Shown in pieces: positions 16,201 through 26,565 of a DNA stretch of 64,000 nucleotides (position 1 is the first letter of the stretch; each line of letters opens with the position of its first letter). Made by a program: the position numbers and the translations under genes. The stretch spans positions 34,920-98,919 of the forward strand of contig RDEW01000063.1 in assembly GCA_011109175.1 (NCBI GenBank), in the 5' to 3' direction. The DNA is from Dicyema japonicum (lineage: Eukaryota > Dicyemida > Rhombozoa > Dicyemidae). The notes below the pieces were generated by a model. The model did no database searches. It saw nothing but the letters and a program-made list of their open reading frames with translations, and was not told the DNA's origin.

Positions 16201-18140
16201 GAGTCACTTGGACGCATACAATGGAAAGAATTCACATGGCTGCAGACGAACACATTGGGAGGCGGCCGCACAACGCACGAGGTACCGAGCAGGGCCACCC
16301 CGATGTTCCCGCACTAGCTGCAAAACAGAAGGATCTTCGACTATCGCTTAAAACATGACTACATAGACAGGAAATGCTTTTACAGTCGGAACGTACCAGG
16401 ATACAAAGAAAAATCAGAAAATTAAAAAGTGAACATGTTGCAAACGTTTTGGATGCCAGGCTAAAGAAAGTGGAGAATCTAAAGATTGTGCGCAGATGTT
16501 CTTGGCAATGCGCCTGCTTAAGAGGAGGAACCAAAAGGGCAAACTAAAAATTTAGGATAACAAAGGGAATATGATTTTTGACGCTACGGAACAAGCCGAA
16601 CTTATTGCTGCTCATTTTGAACGACTCTTTGACGTTGACGGGGAAAAGGTGGACCTAATCACTGGTAATGCAGGAAATCTTGTAAATGAAATCACGGTGG
16701 GAGAAGTTATGAAAGCAATAGAGAGACTGAAGTGCAATCGCTCGTCAGGACCGGATGGCATAAGTGCTGAGTTAATGAAGTACGGCCCAAAACCCTAGTG
16801 GAAATTGTGGCCAAAGTATTAAACAAAATGTTTGCAACTAAAGACCTTCTTCCGTTGAGCAAAGGAATTCTAGTGCCGATTCAAAAGCTAAATAAAAGGG
16901 CGGGCCTTGTGGAAAACCTGTGCCCAGTCATCCTACTCAATACGCTAAGAAAGGTCCTTGCTCTGGTGATGCTGGATCGTGTGCAAGAGCCTGTGAATGA
17001 ATTCCTGTCATCGAGCCACAGTGGATTCAGGACAGGCAGATCTACCGCTGATGTGGTCTGGGCATAGGTAGCGTTGTGCCACTTACCAAAGATTTGAGAG
17101 TGCGACTACAAGTTTGGGGATCGACATGTCGAGAGTTTTCGACACAATTCGCCGAGGAAAGCTTATTGATGTTTTACGGGGATTCCTTAATAGGGATTTT
17201 GTCAGGATGATAGAAGTTTTATTGTCGAACACAGAACTGACGGTACGAGATGGGAGTACGTCGTCTAGAAATTTTTCGACGACTGTGGGTACCCCCCAGG
17301 GGGATTTCCTTTCCCCTTTGCTGATTGTGGTATCCCTGGAGGTAGCGTGGTCTTAGAAGTTTTTATAATGGTCAAATCACCGAAATTATATACGCTGATG
17401 ATGTGGATTTTGTATCGGAAGATAAAGCAGCCTTGAGGCGGTTACTTGACGTTCCCCCTGCAGAGCTTGAGAAATAGTTTCTTAGTGTGAAAACAACTAA
17501 AACTAAAATTGTGGAAATCGTACGCGTGGGATCAAGATTGGAAGAGAGAAGACGTTTCAGAAAGCTCAGCTCCCTCCTCGGAGACAGTGAGGACATAACC
17601 CGGAGGAAAGTACTATCGACGGTCGCAATGAACAGGATGAAGACGGATTGGTTGGCTAAAAGACCGGTAACGGTCGCGCTTCGTTTGCGCCTCTATAATG
17701 CTTTCTTGAAGCCGGTCCTGCTATATAACTCTTCCTGCTAGGGGATCTCGTTCTCAGAAACCAAAAATCTTAACTCCTTCCACCGAAGGCAATTACAAAT
17801 ACTATGCGGGGTACAATGGCCGACACGGATCAACAATGAGCTCAACGCGACCTGTGACTTGGGATGTGATGTGGCCCGACGGAGACTGTTTGGACACGTC
17901 CTACGGATGGACCCCACATCACCTGTAAATTTGGCAATGGATGAATATTTCGCTGCAAGGGCAAAGAAATATCGGAGGCGTCTGCGTACTACGCTACTGG
18001 GGGTGCTGGATGAGGATTTCAAGGTAATCAACCGGGGGCTCGTAAGTAAGGAGGATCTGGATACTATGAAAAGTTTGGCGTGTAACAAGGGAGGATGGAC
18101 GAGATTGTTCAGAAAAAATCGCTTTAAGTGCTGACGTGAG
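13295..18140 (+). mobile_element. LINE family A copy split by a DNA transposon
   Basis: The element begins with TTGGTTGAGGTGGTG just before an ATG at 13327. Its endonuclease includes VRGISKEWKRN, VGCLKETKVQ and AGDWNSKAG in frameshifted pieces. The endonuclease resumes at 16.0 kb with ESDHKIVVALFD. RT follows: SSGPDGISAELMKYGPKP, HSGFRTGRSTADVVWA, GIDMSRVFDTI, VGTPQGDFLSP and IIYADDVDF. The C-terminal region has CDVARRRLFGHVLRMD and ends with TMKSLACNKGG. It carries several frameshifts, so it is inactive. The 13921-15985 interval is a foreign insertion described separately. Confidence 0.75.
13921..15985 (+). mobile_element. MULE-like DNA transposon with terminal inverted repeats
   Basis: The ends are inverted repeats: 13934-14010 (CGGTAATTCATCG, ACCACGTGGG, AGAAGAGGTCGAAATTTT) pairs with 15919-15983 read in reverse. 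Inside, the plus strand from about 14.9 kb encodes SARTIMTDFEKAAINGLN, GCFFHLSQSIFR and MRIIAPLAFVPTLNVVHYF. This is the MULE transposase core with its DFE and H residues; LLRRMASFF and a FEERTTKK-like end follow in other frames. The copy has many stops and is dead. The small frames at 14034-14450 lie inside it and show no recognised domain. Confidence 0.7.
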
Positions 18141-18503
18141 GAAATATAACAATTATGTTTCTACGATAATATTAATAAATAAATTAATTATATTTTTTTA
18201 CAAAATAATTTAAAACTCGGTTAGAAATAATATTGCTAAATTTAAATTTGTTTAAAAATGATAAATTAAAAATAATCGAATAAAATATTGAATTCTGTGT
18301 TAATAATAAATTTCTCATTTGGAATGTCGTATGTCTTATAATTTATAATTCTAGACTATTAAATATATTTTATTGTAACAATGGGTGTTTAGCTACTAAA
18401 AGAATTTTTGCCGACTGCACAACGACCAGAGAGACTATTAAAAACGTGCCCATGCTTTAAAAAAAACTAGATTTTTGATGTTGATTTCTTCGACAAAAGC
18501 ACC
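18141..18503. other. AT-rich upstream region with a possible short first exon
   Basis: Mostly A/T-rich. An ATG at 18381, followed by a possible tiny intron, opens a frame (FLPTAQRPERLLKTCPCF) toward the gene at 18504. It meets a TAG, so an unresolved splice would be needed for it to belong to that gene. Confidence 0.3.
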
Positions 18504-19505
18504 GTGGACTATTTGGTCTTGTTCATTGCTTACAGCAATAATAAACATGTGGTTTTATGTGATATAAATCTGCAGTATTATCTTGAAACAAAGAAGAGTT
18601 TGAAAAGTCTTCTCAGGAATAAAGAGGAGTCTTTTGTCTTTCAAGTTTATGTCGTGAAGTGTGAGGACTCATTCGAGACCATTTTGGATCTGCTGTTTTG
18701 TCCTACGACACGAAGACAGCTCGGAAAGGTACTCAAGAAGATGCACAAGTCGAGAATACTGTTTTCCATTAGTCCCTTAATTCGCAGAGTTTCCTTCTCA
18801 GATTCCGGGGAATTCACATCCTACGACGTGGATATAAGAAACATACCCACAAAGGCTATACAAGAACAGGCTAAAAACGATCTTATCGAGAAACTACGGA
18901 CAGAAATCTTATCCAACCATGCCCAAGTCATTGGAGACCTGGGTAGTATTTACAACAGGATAGGTTTTCTAGAAGGTATCAGTTTTGCTTATTTTTAGAT
19001 GGCCAGAAACGTATGTATTATTATTGCTTGCTCTTAGTGTGGATTACAAAGTCAATTTAAGTAATTTGAGAGAAACAGTGGCCAAAAAATCCGAGAATAC
19101 ATCTCCTGAAAACAAGAAACTGGCGGATTTATTAATCGGGGGTTTTGTTGGGTCGTTTCTTGTAGAATTTGATAGTTTGAGTGAAAAATTTTATGATCTT
19201 ACAGCAAGGACTACGGATGACTACATATATAGTACATATAACCAGTTTGACGAAAAATTTAATAGTCTAATTGAAAACCTTAAAGATTCCACTTTGAAAA
19301 GTCTCGAAAATTTAAAAGATCAATTTGAAAAACAGAACAATGAAATTAAGGGTTTGTAGCCGTTTTATTGTTTGTAGGTCTTATTTCAGACATGAATCCG
19401 TCACGTGATCCATCATGGCACTCAATTCTTTCGGAAGATTTCATAGAAATCTCTGACGACGATGAAACGAATTCCGTTTATTTCCAACGGAATAATCGGG
19501 ATTAG
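18504..19505 (+). CDS. Conserved-looking protein of unknown function, four exons
   Basis: I do not recognise the family. Three GT-AG introns of 23, 23 and 26 nt (18976-18998, 19015-19037, 19352-19377) join four exons, one only 16 nt long, into a 309-aa frame. The N-terminal half is mixed alpha/beta in character, with LLFCPTTRRQLGKVLKKMHK. The C-terminal half is rich in Asp, Glu, Lys and Asn and probably helical or coiled coil (QFDEKFNSLIENLKDSTLK, KDQFEKQNNE). It ends with an acidic patch (EISDDDETNS). The clean splicing and open frame in a region of dead elements suggest a host gene. Upstream coding sequence may exist, because DVDFFDKSTVDYLVLF reads through the chosen ATG in frame. No signal peptide or membrane segment is obvious. 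Confidence 0.6.
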
Positions 19506-20140
19506 TTAATATTCCATCATTCTTTTACATTTCGAATTTTTAAAACTTGTTTTGGTTTTGTAATTGATTTTAAATGAGATTTGATGTATCGATTTACACA
19601 TATTATGTTAGTGCCAATTGAATTTCTAATTAAATTATTGATTTCAATTACAATCTTCCATAAATTGTCTAACTTAATGGTTTCATGGGAAAACATGTTT
19701 GGATAGAAATGTGACTCACGTGGAGAGAGGATTTATCAATTTATCGATAATTTTATAAAAGGGGAGTTATTTTAAGTATTAAAGATGTCTAATTTAACTA
19801 CTTTTATTGTATTTAAAGTTATATATATTTTCTAACATCAACTTAATTATTGTATTATCTTTTTGAATAAGTATTTGGATTTAACTCTCCCACTCTTCTC
19901 GTGGGAATGGATTATCAAAATAATTTTAGTCAATTTATTGAAATGTAATTTTAAAATTATTAAAATCAGATATGTATACAAGACCAATTAAATGGGATTA
20001 GTATATTAATGAATTTGTGTCCAAGTGAATTGACAATTAAGTAATCGAATTAGTCTAGCTTAATTAATTTGGAAGTTGTTTTAATATTAAAACATTTTAA
20101 AGCAATAATTAAATATTGTAAATTATGATTCGACTAAACT
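19506..20140. other. AT-rich intergenic region
   Basis: Low-complexity A/T-rich DNA. I see no gene, RNA or repeat unit that I can support. Confidence 0.4.
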
Positions 20141-20141
20141 T

Positions 20142-20990
20142 TTGGATACTGTATCAAATAACGGGATTAAAATTAGAGGCAGGAACATCAATAATTTGCG
20201 CTATGCTGACGATACAACCTTACTGGCTGAAACAGAGGATGGCCTCAGGGGGTTGATTCTAAGATTAAGAGAAGAGAGCGCCGTCTTTGGTTTATTGCTA
20301 AATATCAAGAAGACCAAAATTATGACTACTGCTAATAATGGAATAATGGAAATAAAAATTGGGAATGAGAAATTAGAGAGTTGCGATAATGTTGTCTTTC
20401 TGGGATGTCTAATTAATCGGAATGGTGACGGAGGCTTGGAAATCAAAAGGCGAATTACCATGGAACGAGACACCTTCCAGAGAATGAATAGAATTTGGAA
20501 AAACGAAAATATTTGCTTAAGGACCAAATGCAGACTAGTTAATGCAATCGTGTTCCCGGTTTTTCTACACGGCGCAGAATCATGGATACTGAAAAAGGCG
20601 GATATACGAAAAATTGATGCTTTTGAGCTGTGGTGCTGGAGGAGGTTACTAAGAATCCCTTGGACTTCCAAAATAACAAACATCGATGTACTCAAACGGG
20701 TAAAGACTGACATTTCGCTAGAAGGAAGAATCGTAAAACACACATTGGCGTTCTTTGGGCATGTTGTCCGCTCTGATTCACTGGAAAAAACCATTATGCT
20801 GAGCAATATTACTGAGAAGAGAAGACCTGGCCGACTGAGGACTCGGTGGCTATCCACGTGGAAGACGTCACGAGAATGCCTATATCAAGGCTACTTAAAA
20901 TTGCAACGGATCGGGGAGGAAACTCGTTCATGAGATCTCCAAGGGTCGGACACGACTTAATTGGACAACATAACATAAACTTGAAAGATA
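20142..20990 (+). mobile_element. RTE/BovB-like LINE (family D) RT C-terminal half
   Basis: A 263-codon uninterrupted frame begins just before LRYADDTTLLAET, the catalytic YADD box. It continues with LLLNIKKTKIM, KIGNEKLESCDNVVFLGCLI, RLVNAIVFPVFLHGAESWI, DAFELWCWRRLLRIPWTS and FFGHVVRSDSLEKTIML. This order is characteristic of the RTE clade (BovB-like). A frameshift near 20.9 kb separates the last codons (RSPRVGHDLIGQH). The 5' half, including the endonuclease, is absent. It is the longest intact frame of any element here, so it is probably a relatively young insertion. Confidence 0.8.
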
Positions 20991-21382
20991 GGAATCTATA
21001 GTGGTCACATGCGTTTCCTTCTTTTTCAAGACCCACAAGATTCCATCCTTTGAAAAATATCTGATTTTCTTTTCATACAAAAATTTGAAATTCATACAAT
21101 AGCTCTGTACAGAAATAGTCAGTTAATCAACGAGTTTAACACTCATATTTTGCTATCAAAAGAAATATTATTGTAGCTGTTCGAAAGGGTTGTCAAGTAT
21201 GCAGGTTTTCATTCCTTTCAAAGTATGAAATTAATACAATTCATATATTTTGTCGCGAGCACAACGGACAACCATGCACAACGGACAACAAATCACGTGT
21301 CAATCAATGTCAAAATCACGCCATGTCATTTGATAGTAGATTAGATAATAGCACTTTCGTGTAAATATTCGTAAATCTAAGG

Positions 21383-21850
21383 ATGCCTGCATACAGAGGT
21401 TTTATTAAATGTTATGAGGAATATGAAATATTCGAACGCATTATTAAAGACCAAGTATTTCCAAGTACCAACAGGCATAATAAATTTCGTCTTCTACAAA
21501 AAGCAAGAAATTTCATGATGATCAACGATAAAATGATCTCAAAGATCAGAATGGAAATCACAAGCTTGTCATTTGTATGGACAATGATATGGATTTTTAA
21601 CCTCAGCACTCCACAACCAGTCTCATCTTCTAATGAATAAAATGAGGATCTCTGCAATAAACATTACTTCCACATTAAAAGAAGTGTTATCCGCAAAGTA
21701 ATTAATTCCTGTGAAATCTGTAAGTTTTCTACTCCTTTAAAAGTTTGTTTTTTGGTAATATTTTAATAGATAGGTGATGAAGAACATCATTGCATTAAAA
21801 CCACATGAAAAGTTTCAAATAGATCTTATTGATCTGAAAATATTTTTCAA
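21383..21850 (+). pseudogene. Integrase-element N-terminal part (zinc-binding region)
   Basis: The frame at 21383-21640 is followed by NKHYFHIKRSVIRKVINSCE and ICKFSTPLK near 21.65-21.75 kb. This resembles the HHCC zinc-binding segment ahead of retroviral-type integrases in Ginger-like transposons and KRBA2-like genes. A stretch with FQIDLIDLKIFF follows. The matching catalytic part lies at 23.4-24.06 kb, beyond two insertions. Stops and frameshifts make this a pseudogene. Confidence 0.5.
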
Positions 21851-21869
21851 TTATTATTTTTTTTTAACA

Positions 21870-22350
21870 AAAAATTTTTTTAACAATTAAACAAATGTCA
21901 GTTGAGGAAGCCTGCTGCGTGGATTGCGAACGAGTTCCCTCGGAGTATGGCTATTCCAATCTTTTGTCTTAGCCATAACCCTTCTCGTTGATCCCTTTTC
22001 TTTCTGACAAGCAATCCTCCGAGTTCTTGCAAGAATTCAGCCGTCATTGGACCAACGGCTCCCGATGATTCGGTCGCAACAGGAGTAAATCGGTAGCGAT
22101 CCCCGAGGCAAGAATATTTCTTGATTTTTAGGTTTTCCGCGGTCGAAGCAGCTGCTCCAGGTGTCTGAACAGATTTTAAATGTTCGTGCTTGAGAACGTG
22201 TCTATGCAAGTTGCGTCCCAGACCAAAGATCTTCCAGACGTGAAGGGGAAAAGGGTCATCCCGTCAGGTCTCTTCCCATCTCCTCGATCAAGACCCACTG
22301 GTTCAAGCTGTGCTGGGAAGCCTGAAGCCTTCAGAGCTCTGACGATCAAT
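21870..22350 (-). mobile_element. LINE family C 3' fragment
   Basis: Read on the minus strand, this carries the end of the endonuclease region (DGKRPDG-like, near 22250-22330), then KIKKYSCLGDRYRFTPVATE, GPMTAEFLQELGGLLV and LRQKIGIAILRGNSFAI. The 3' end (CCTCAACTGACATTTGTTT plus an A/T-rich tail) is shared with the copy at 48.17-48.75 kb. It is 5'-truncated, as expected of LINE insertions. Confidence 0.7.
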
Positions 22351-22389
22351 TATTTTTTATAAATAAATATTTAAAACTAAAAATTTTAC

Positions 22390-22855
22390 ATGTCTTCGAA
22401 AGCTTCTCGTTGTAATTATATAAGGTTTCCAAAAACTCGAAATTTTGAGATATAAAGATGAGAATAATGCTACATCGTGTCAAACAATCGCTCAAAGATT
22501 TTCTGATTTATTTGATATTCGGATTTCAAGAAAAACAGTGAATAATATTCTTAATTCCCGAGAGTCCATATTAAAAATATCTAAAAATTATAATCCTTCA
22601 ACAAAGACATGCAAATCGTCAGAATTTCCTGAACTTGATACTAAGCTTATTGAATGGATGGATTTGATGGAATCTAAGGGTATTTTTAATTTGCTTATGT
22701 TATGTGCTATGTTAAATGATAGATTAATATCAAATAAAGCACAAAATATTGCTGAAAAGTTATCAATTTGTGATTTCAAGAATTCAAAAGGATTTATAAC
22801 AAGATTCAAAAAAGACATGTTTTTCGAATGCATAAATTACACGGGAAACAATTAA
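22390..22855 (+). CDS. pogo/Tigger-type DNA-binding protein (CENP-B-like HTH)
   Basis: Exon 22390-22424 and exon 22450-22855 join over a 25-nt GT-AG intron into a 146-aa frame. The first half is a Psq-type helix-turn-helix (CQTIAQRFSDLFDIRISRKT, VNNIL). The second is a CENP-B/Tc5-type helix-turn-helix (FPELDTKLIEWMDLMESKG, IAEKLSICDFKNSKGFITRF). These are the DNA-binding modules of pogo/Tigger transposases. The catalytic DDE domain is missing: just downstream at 22.9-23.26 kb only the extreme C-terminus remains, in broken frames. It is either an internally deleted transposon or a domesticated DNA-binding remnant; I favour the former. Confidence 0.6.
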
Positions 22856-23395
22856 AAATTGTTTCAATAAATTGCGTAAACAAAATATCGAGGTCATTCC
22901 AAATGATTGGGGGCAATATTATTACTGAATGTTTTAGGGAAATTGGCATTTTGGACCCTTTGGACATAGAAATATTCATTGATATTCAATACCATTAAAA
23001 TGAAGCAATAATTAATGAATACGACGAAATGGTGTTATTGGAGAGGTCTGAAAAAAATCCATTGTCGAAGACGAAATGATGAATTCTAAAAAAGGACGAA
23101 ATAATTGATGGAGGTACTAGAACTGAAAACAAAACTGAGATTTTAAATGCACTATATCTGATTGAACAAAAAATAATAAATAATATCGAAAATGATGTAA
23201 AAATAATTTCCGCTATTAGAAGATACACTCAAAATAATATTTTAAAAAATAAGACAGCTTGGGTTAAAATACTATTTTGATAAAAAAATAATTTTTTTAC
23301 TAATGGTTTTTTAAATAATTTTTTTTCAATTTCCCAAATTGGCCAAAAACAGTTCAGAAACAATTTTGGGCCAATTTAAGGGACTTTACTGTATT
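22856..23395 (+). mobile_element. Tigger C-terminal remnant and right terminal repeat
   Basis: Frames contain GGNIITECFREIGILDP, like the end of the Tigger DDE domain, and ALYLIEQKIINNIEND. Near 23342-23392 a segment whose reverse complement starts CAGTAAAGTCCCTTAAATTGG looks like a pogo-type terminal repeat followed by TA. A matching left end was not found; the adjacent LINE fragment may have replaced it. Confidence 0.5.
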
Positions 23396-24058
23396 TAATT
23401 TAGGTTTCAATGGAATTAAAAGGCATATTCTATGAATATGGGCTTTGTATGATTTTACAATCAGACAATGCTACAGAATTTAAAAATTATGATATTCGGG
23501 CACTTACTAATTAATTTAATATTAAACAAGTTCACGGAAGACCAAACAATCCTCGTTCTCAAGGCATTCGGTTGTTTTTATATTTTTAAGGTGTCATAGA
23601 ACGATTCAATCAAACCACCTCACAGAATCTGTCAAAAATGATGGAAAAAAACGCTGAAAAATCTTGGATTTAAATGTTATTTAGTGTCACTTATAACATA
23701 ACTGTACATTCGTCGAATGGAAGAACACTTTTGTATAGAGGCATTCCTGGTTTGAACACTGTTACAATAAATGATGGTTGGTTGTATTTTTTTATAATTT
23801 GACAGATTTGGAGAATGATATTTGCGAAAAGACAGTAAACACTAATGTCGTTTTGTATGATGAGACGAAACAAATAATGAAGCTACAAAGTCTGCTTGTG
23901 AAATGGGTTACAAAAATGATTTTAAAATTAGAAAACTTTCAACTTACGTTCATTAAACCAACTTTGAATTCACCTCATTTTAAGAGGATGAACAAAAAGC
24001 TGAATGTTTATCATGGTAAATACACGTTTTCTATAGGAGATCAAATTTTTATTAAATA
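23396..24058 (+). pseudogene. Integrase catalytic-core remnant
   Basis: The plus strand reads MILQSDNATEFKN (second catalytic Asp region), then KQVHGRPNNPRSQG, VIERFNQTTSQNLSKMME and NITVHSSNGRTLLYRGIPG. These are the integrase core hallmarks of Ginger/KRBA2-type elements. Between SQG and VIERF there is an intron-sized 27-nt interruption ending in AG. Two stops elsewhere in the frame show it is inactive. Frames continue to 24059 without a recognised domain. Confidence 0.55.
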
Positions 24059-24059
24059 A

Positions 24060-24335
24060 TTAAATGTAAGTTCGAGTTTTAAAAAATTATTGAACTAATC
24101 CTTTTCTAAGGATAATAAATTTGCGAGTCCATACTGTGAGAATGTAAAAGTTTTAAGTTTATTATCAAACAATCTTGTAGAGGTTAATATGTAAAAAAAT
24201 ATTTTTAGGTTTGTTTATTAACTGGTGAAAAAAATTATTCCAATGCATAAGGTCAAAAAATATAATTAATTTTGATGTAATAAATTTTTTTTTTTTTTTA
24301 TAAATAATTTATTACTTTATAACAATTTAATTTGG
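24060..24335. other. AT-rich tract with poly-T run
   Basis: A/T-rich DNA with a long T run near 24285-24300, just before a family C fragment. No gene seen. Confidence 0.35.
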
Positions 24336-24339
24336 GATG

Positions 24340-24655
24340 CTGCCTGTACTGACAGCTTTTCCCAGTCGAAACTTTTGAGGTCGGCAATGAAAGCGGGAGA
24401 GGCCGCCCGTTTATATGAAAACTCAAAAATAAAGAAATACAGCAGCCTCCTAAACCGTTTCCATGTACAGCCAGTGGTCGTCGAGACGAGCGGAGTCTTT
24501 GGCCCCAAGACGGTCTCTTTCCTTAGAGCACTTGGGTGTCTATTGACCAAAGCCTCGAGGGAGCGTCGGGAAACCGAGTGGCTTTTCCAAAGGATATCCC
24601 TGGCAGTAGTCAGAGGTAACAGCCACTCGATCATATCCGCTGGACTCTAGAACGA
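24340..24655 (+). mobile_element. LINE family C C-terminal tail fragment
   Basis: The frame at 24375-24650 carries ENSKIKKYSSLLNRFHVQPV, VVETSGVFGPKTVSFLRALG and LFQRISLAVVRGNSHSII, the family C tail. The endonuclease part is missing. Confidence 0.7.
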
Positions 24656-24719
24656 TTTTATTGTAATAAATTATCTCTAGATTATTTTATTTCAGTAATT
24701 AATCGTGATATTGTTTGAA

Positions 24720-26565
24720 TTTGGTTGAGCTGGTGACGTGGCTCTATTGCGCACATGTCTTTTTCGTCCTTTTCTTCGGGATCTTTCACTATCAGCTCGT
24801 TCAATGCAAGAGGATTAAAGTCGGATACTAAAGGAAGAAATTTATGCGTGATCTTGGATCGTACAAGGCAACCGTAGCGTGCTTACAGGAAACGAAAGTA
24901 AAAGGCGGACTAGATGAAATCAACAATGTTTTCCGCCTGATTCTGCACCCTTCGAATTGCCCACACTACGGCATACAAAAAGAACTGAACAATCGAATCC
25001 ACAAGACGTGGAGGGTGAGTGATAGAATATGTGTTTTACAATTAAAATACAATGAAAAAAACAATTCCATAATCTCCATTATTAATGAATATGAACCAAC
25101 TTCGGTGAGAGCATCAATCAATGGAGACGAACTAGATGACTTCTATTTTTCCTTGTCGCAAGTATATGCAGCTTTGGAAACATCGTTCCGGAGATTGGAA
25201 CGCAAAGGCAGGACGTGGGAGTAGTCACGAAAAATTCATGGGAAGCCATGGAAGAGGGAGCAGGAACCAGTCAGACTATTTCTATGCAATACTGCTTTCA
25301 GCACTCAGCAAGACATAAGACGACATGGAGCTGCTACCGAAAGGACAAATCTGGGACTATCAAGCCTATATATAACCAAATAGATTACATTATCTGCAAA
25401 CATGCCTACAAGGCAACTACTAACAGATTCTCGGAGCTACAGTGGGACACTAGTAGATAGTGATCACAGATTGGTTGTGGCACGTTTCCTCTTCAAACGA
25501 TATTTTGGGGTTTCCAAAGCGGCTGGCATGAAAATATCTGAAGGGAGGTTCGCAGTGGAGCAACTCTGCATGGTGGGACCGACTCGGGAAAGCTATCAAA
25601 AAATATTGAGAGAAAAGATCAGACAGTGGAATAAAGAAAAAATGCCTGGGGAGCTGTGGCAAGACACCATCGATGCAATAAAGTGCGCGGCCCATTCAAC
25701 AACTTGAGTAAAACCGAAGCATTTCAACGGAAAATATGACCACGAGTTTGAAGAATTATCCAAATTGCAGAGGAACCTACGTTTGCAGGTCGAAACCTGT
25801 TAGGACCAGGCAAAGGAACAGACTCTAAGAGTCATGCGGAACCAAACCTGTATAAAATAAAGAAAAGAACAAGGGAAATAAAGGAAAATAAACTTGTTGG
25901 AATGGCTAAAGAAGTAGAAAGGCTCAAAACGGAGTGCAGATGTTCAAAGTTGTTCATTTACTACATAGAGACACGCAGTCATCAAAAATCACAATAAATG
26001 ATCAGTTTGGAAAGACTATGTTAAACAAAAATGAAATTTTATCGGCCATATCCAGCTATTATCAGCAGGCCATCAATCAAAACCACGAGGAAAACATCAA
26101 ACAATTCGATGGTGAAGCACGAGAACTAAATATTCCGAAAACGAATCTGGAAACAAAAAAAGCCCTGGATAAATTAAAAAACAATAGAGCTGCTGACCCT
26201 GACAACATAAATGCAGAACTTCTCAAATATGCACCGACCGAGATCTCTGAGCTATTAACTGAAATATACAACAAAATATTCAAATACAACTCACCCCTGG
26301 AGATAGGTAATGGCACACTAATTGCACTACAAAAACCGGGCAAGGCTAAGGGCCCCTTAACGAATCTAAGACCCATCGTACTATTGACGACTCTACGCAA
26401 GACACTGTCACTTATAGTGTTGAATTGGATTGGACCTGACATTGAGAACTTTCTCTTTCACGGTCAAAGCGGAGGCTGTTTGCTGTCCAGTGCTGCACAA
26501 CCGCTTCAAGCAGAGTTCAGACTCAAAACTCATTCGTATAGACAGGGAATTATATATAAGGCACA
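24720..26565 (+). mobile_element. LINE family A copy, endonuclease and partial RT
   Basis: It starts with TTGGTTGAGCTGGTGACGTG about 35 nt ahead of an ATG. Endonuclease pieces follow: SSFNARGLKS, VACLQETKVKGGLDEIN, YNQIDYIICKHAYKAT and SDHRLVVARFLFKRY (the SDH box). Near 26.16-26.45 kb comes the RT start (KALDKLKNNRAADPDNINAE, ALQKPGKAKGPLTNLRPIVL). The YADD region is absent, so the copy is 3'-truncated or replaced after about 26.5 kb. Confidence 0.75.

Noticed and set aside
20201-20857. 218-codon frame on the minus strand as a gene
   Set aside because: It is the exact antisense shadow of the RTE reverse transcriptase, whose plus-strand frame carries all the conserved motifs.
21383-24058. 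Endogenous retrovirus
   Set aside because: Only an integrase-like core is present. No reverse transcriptase, gag, envelope or long terminal repeats were found, which fits a Ginger/KRBA2-type element better.
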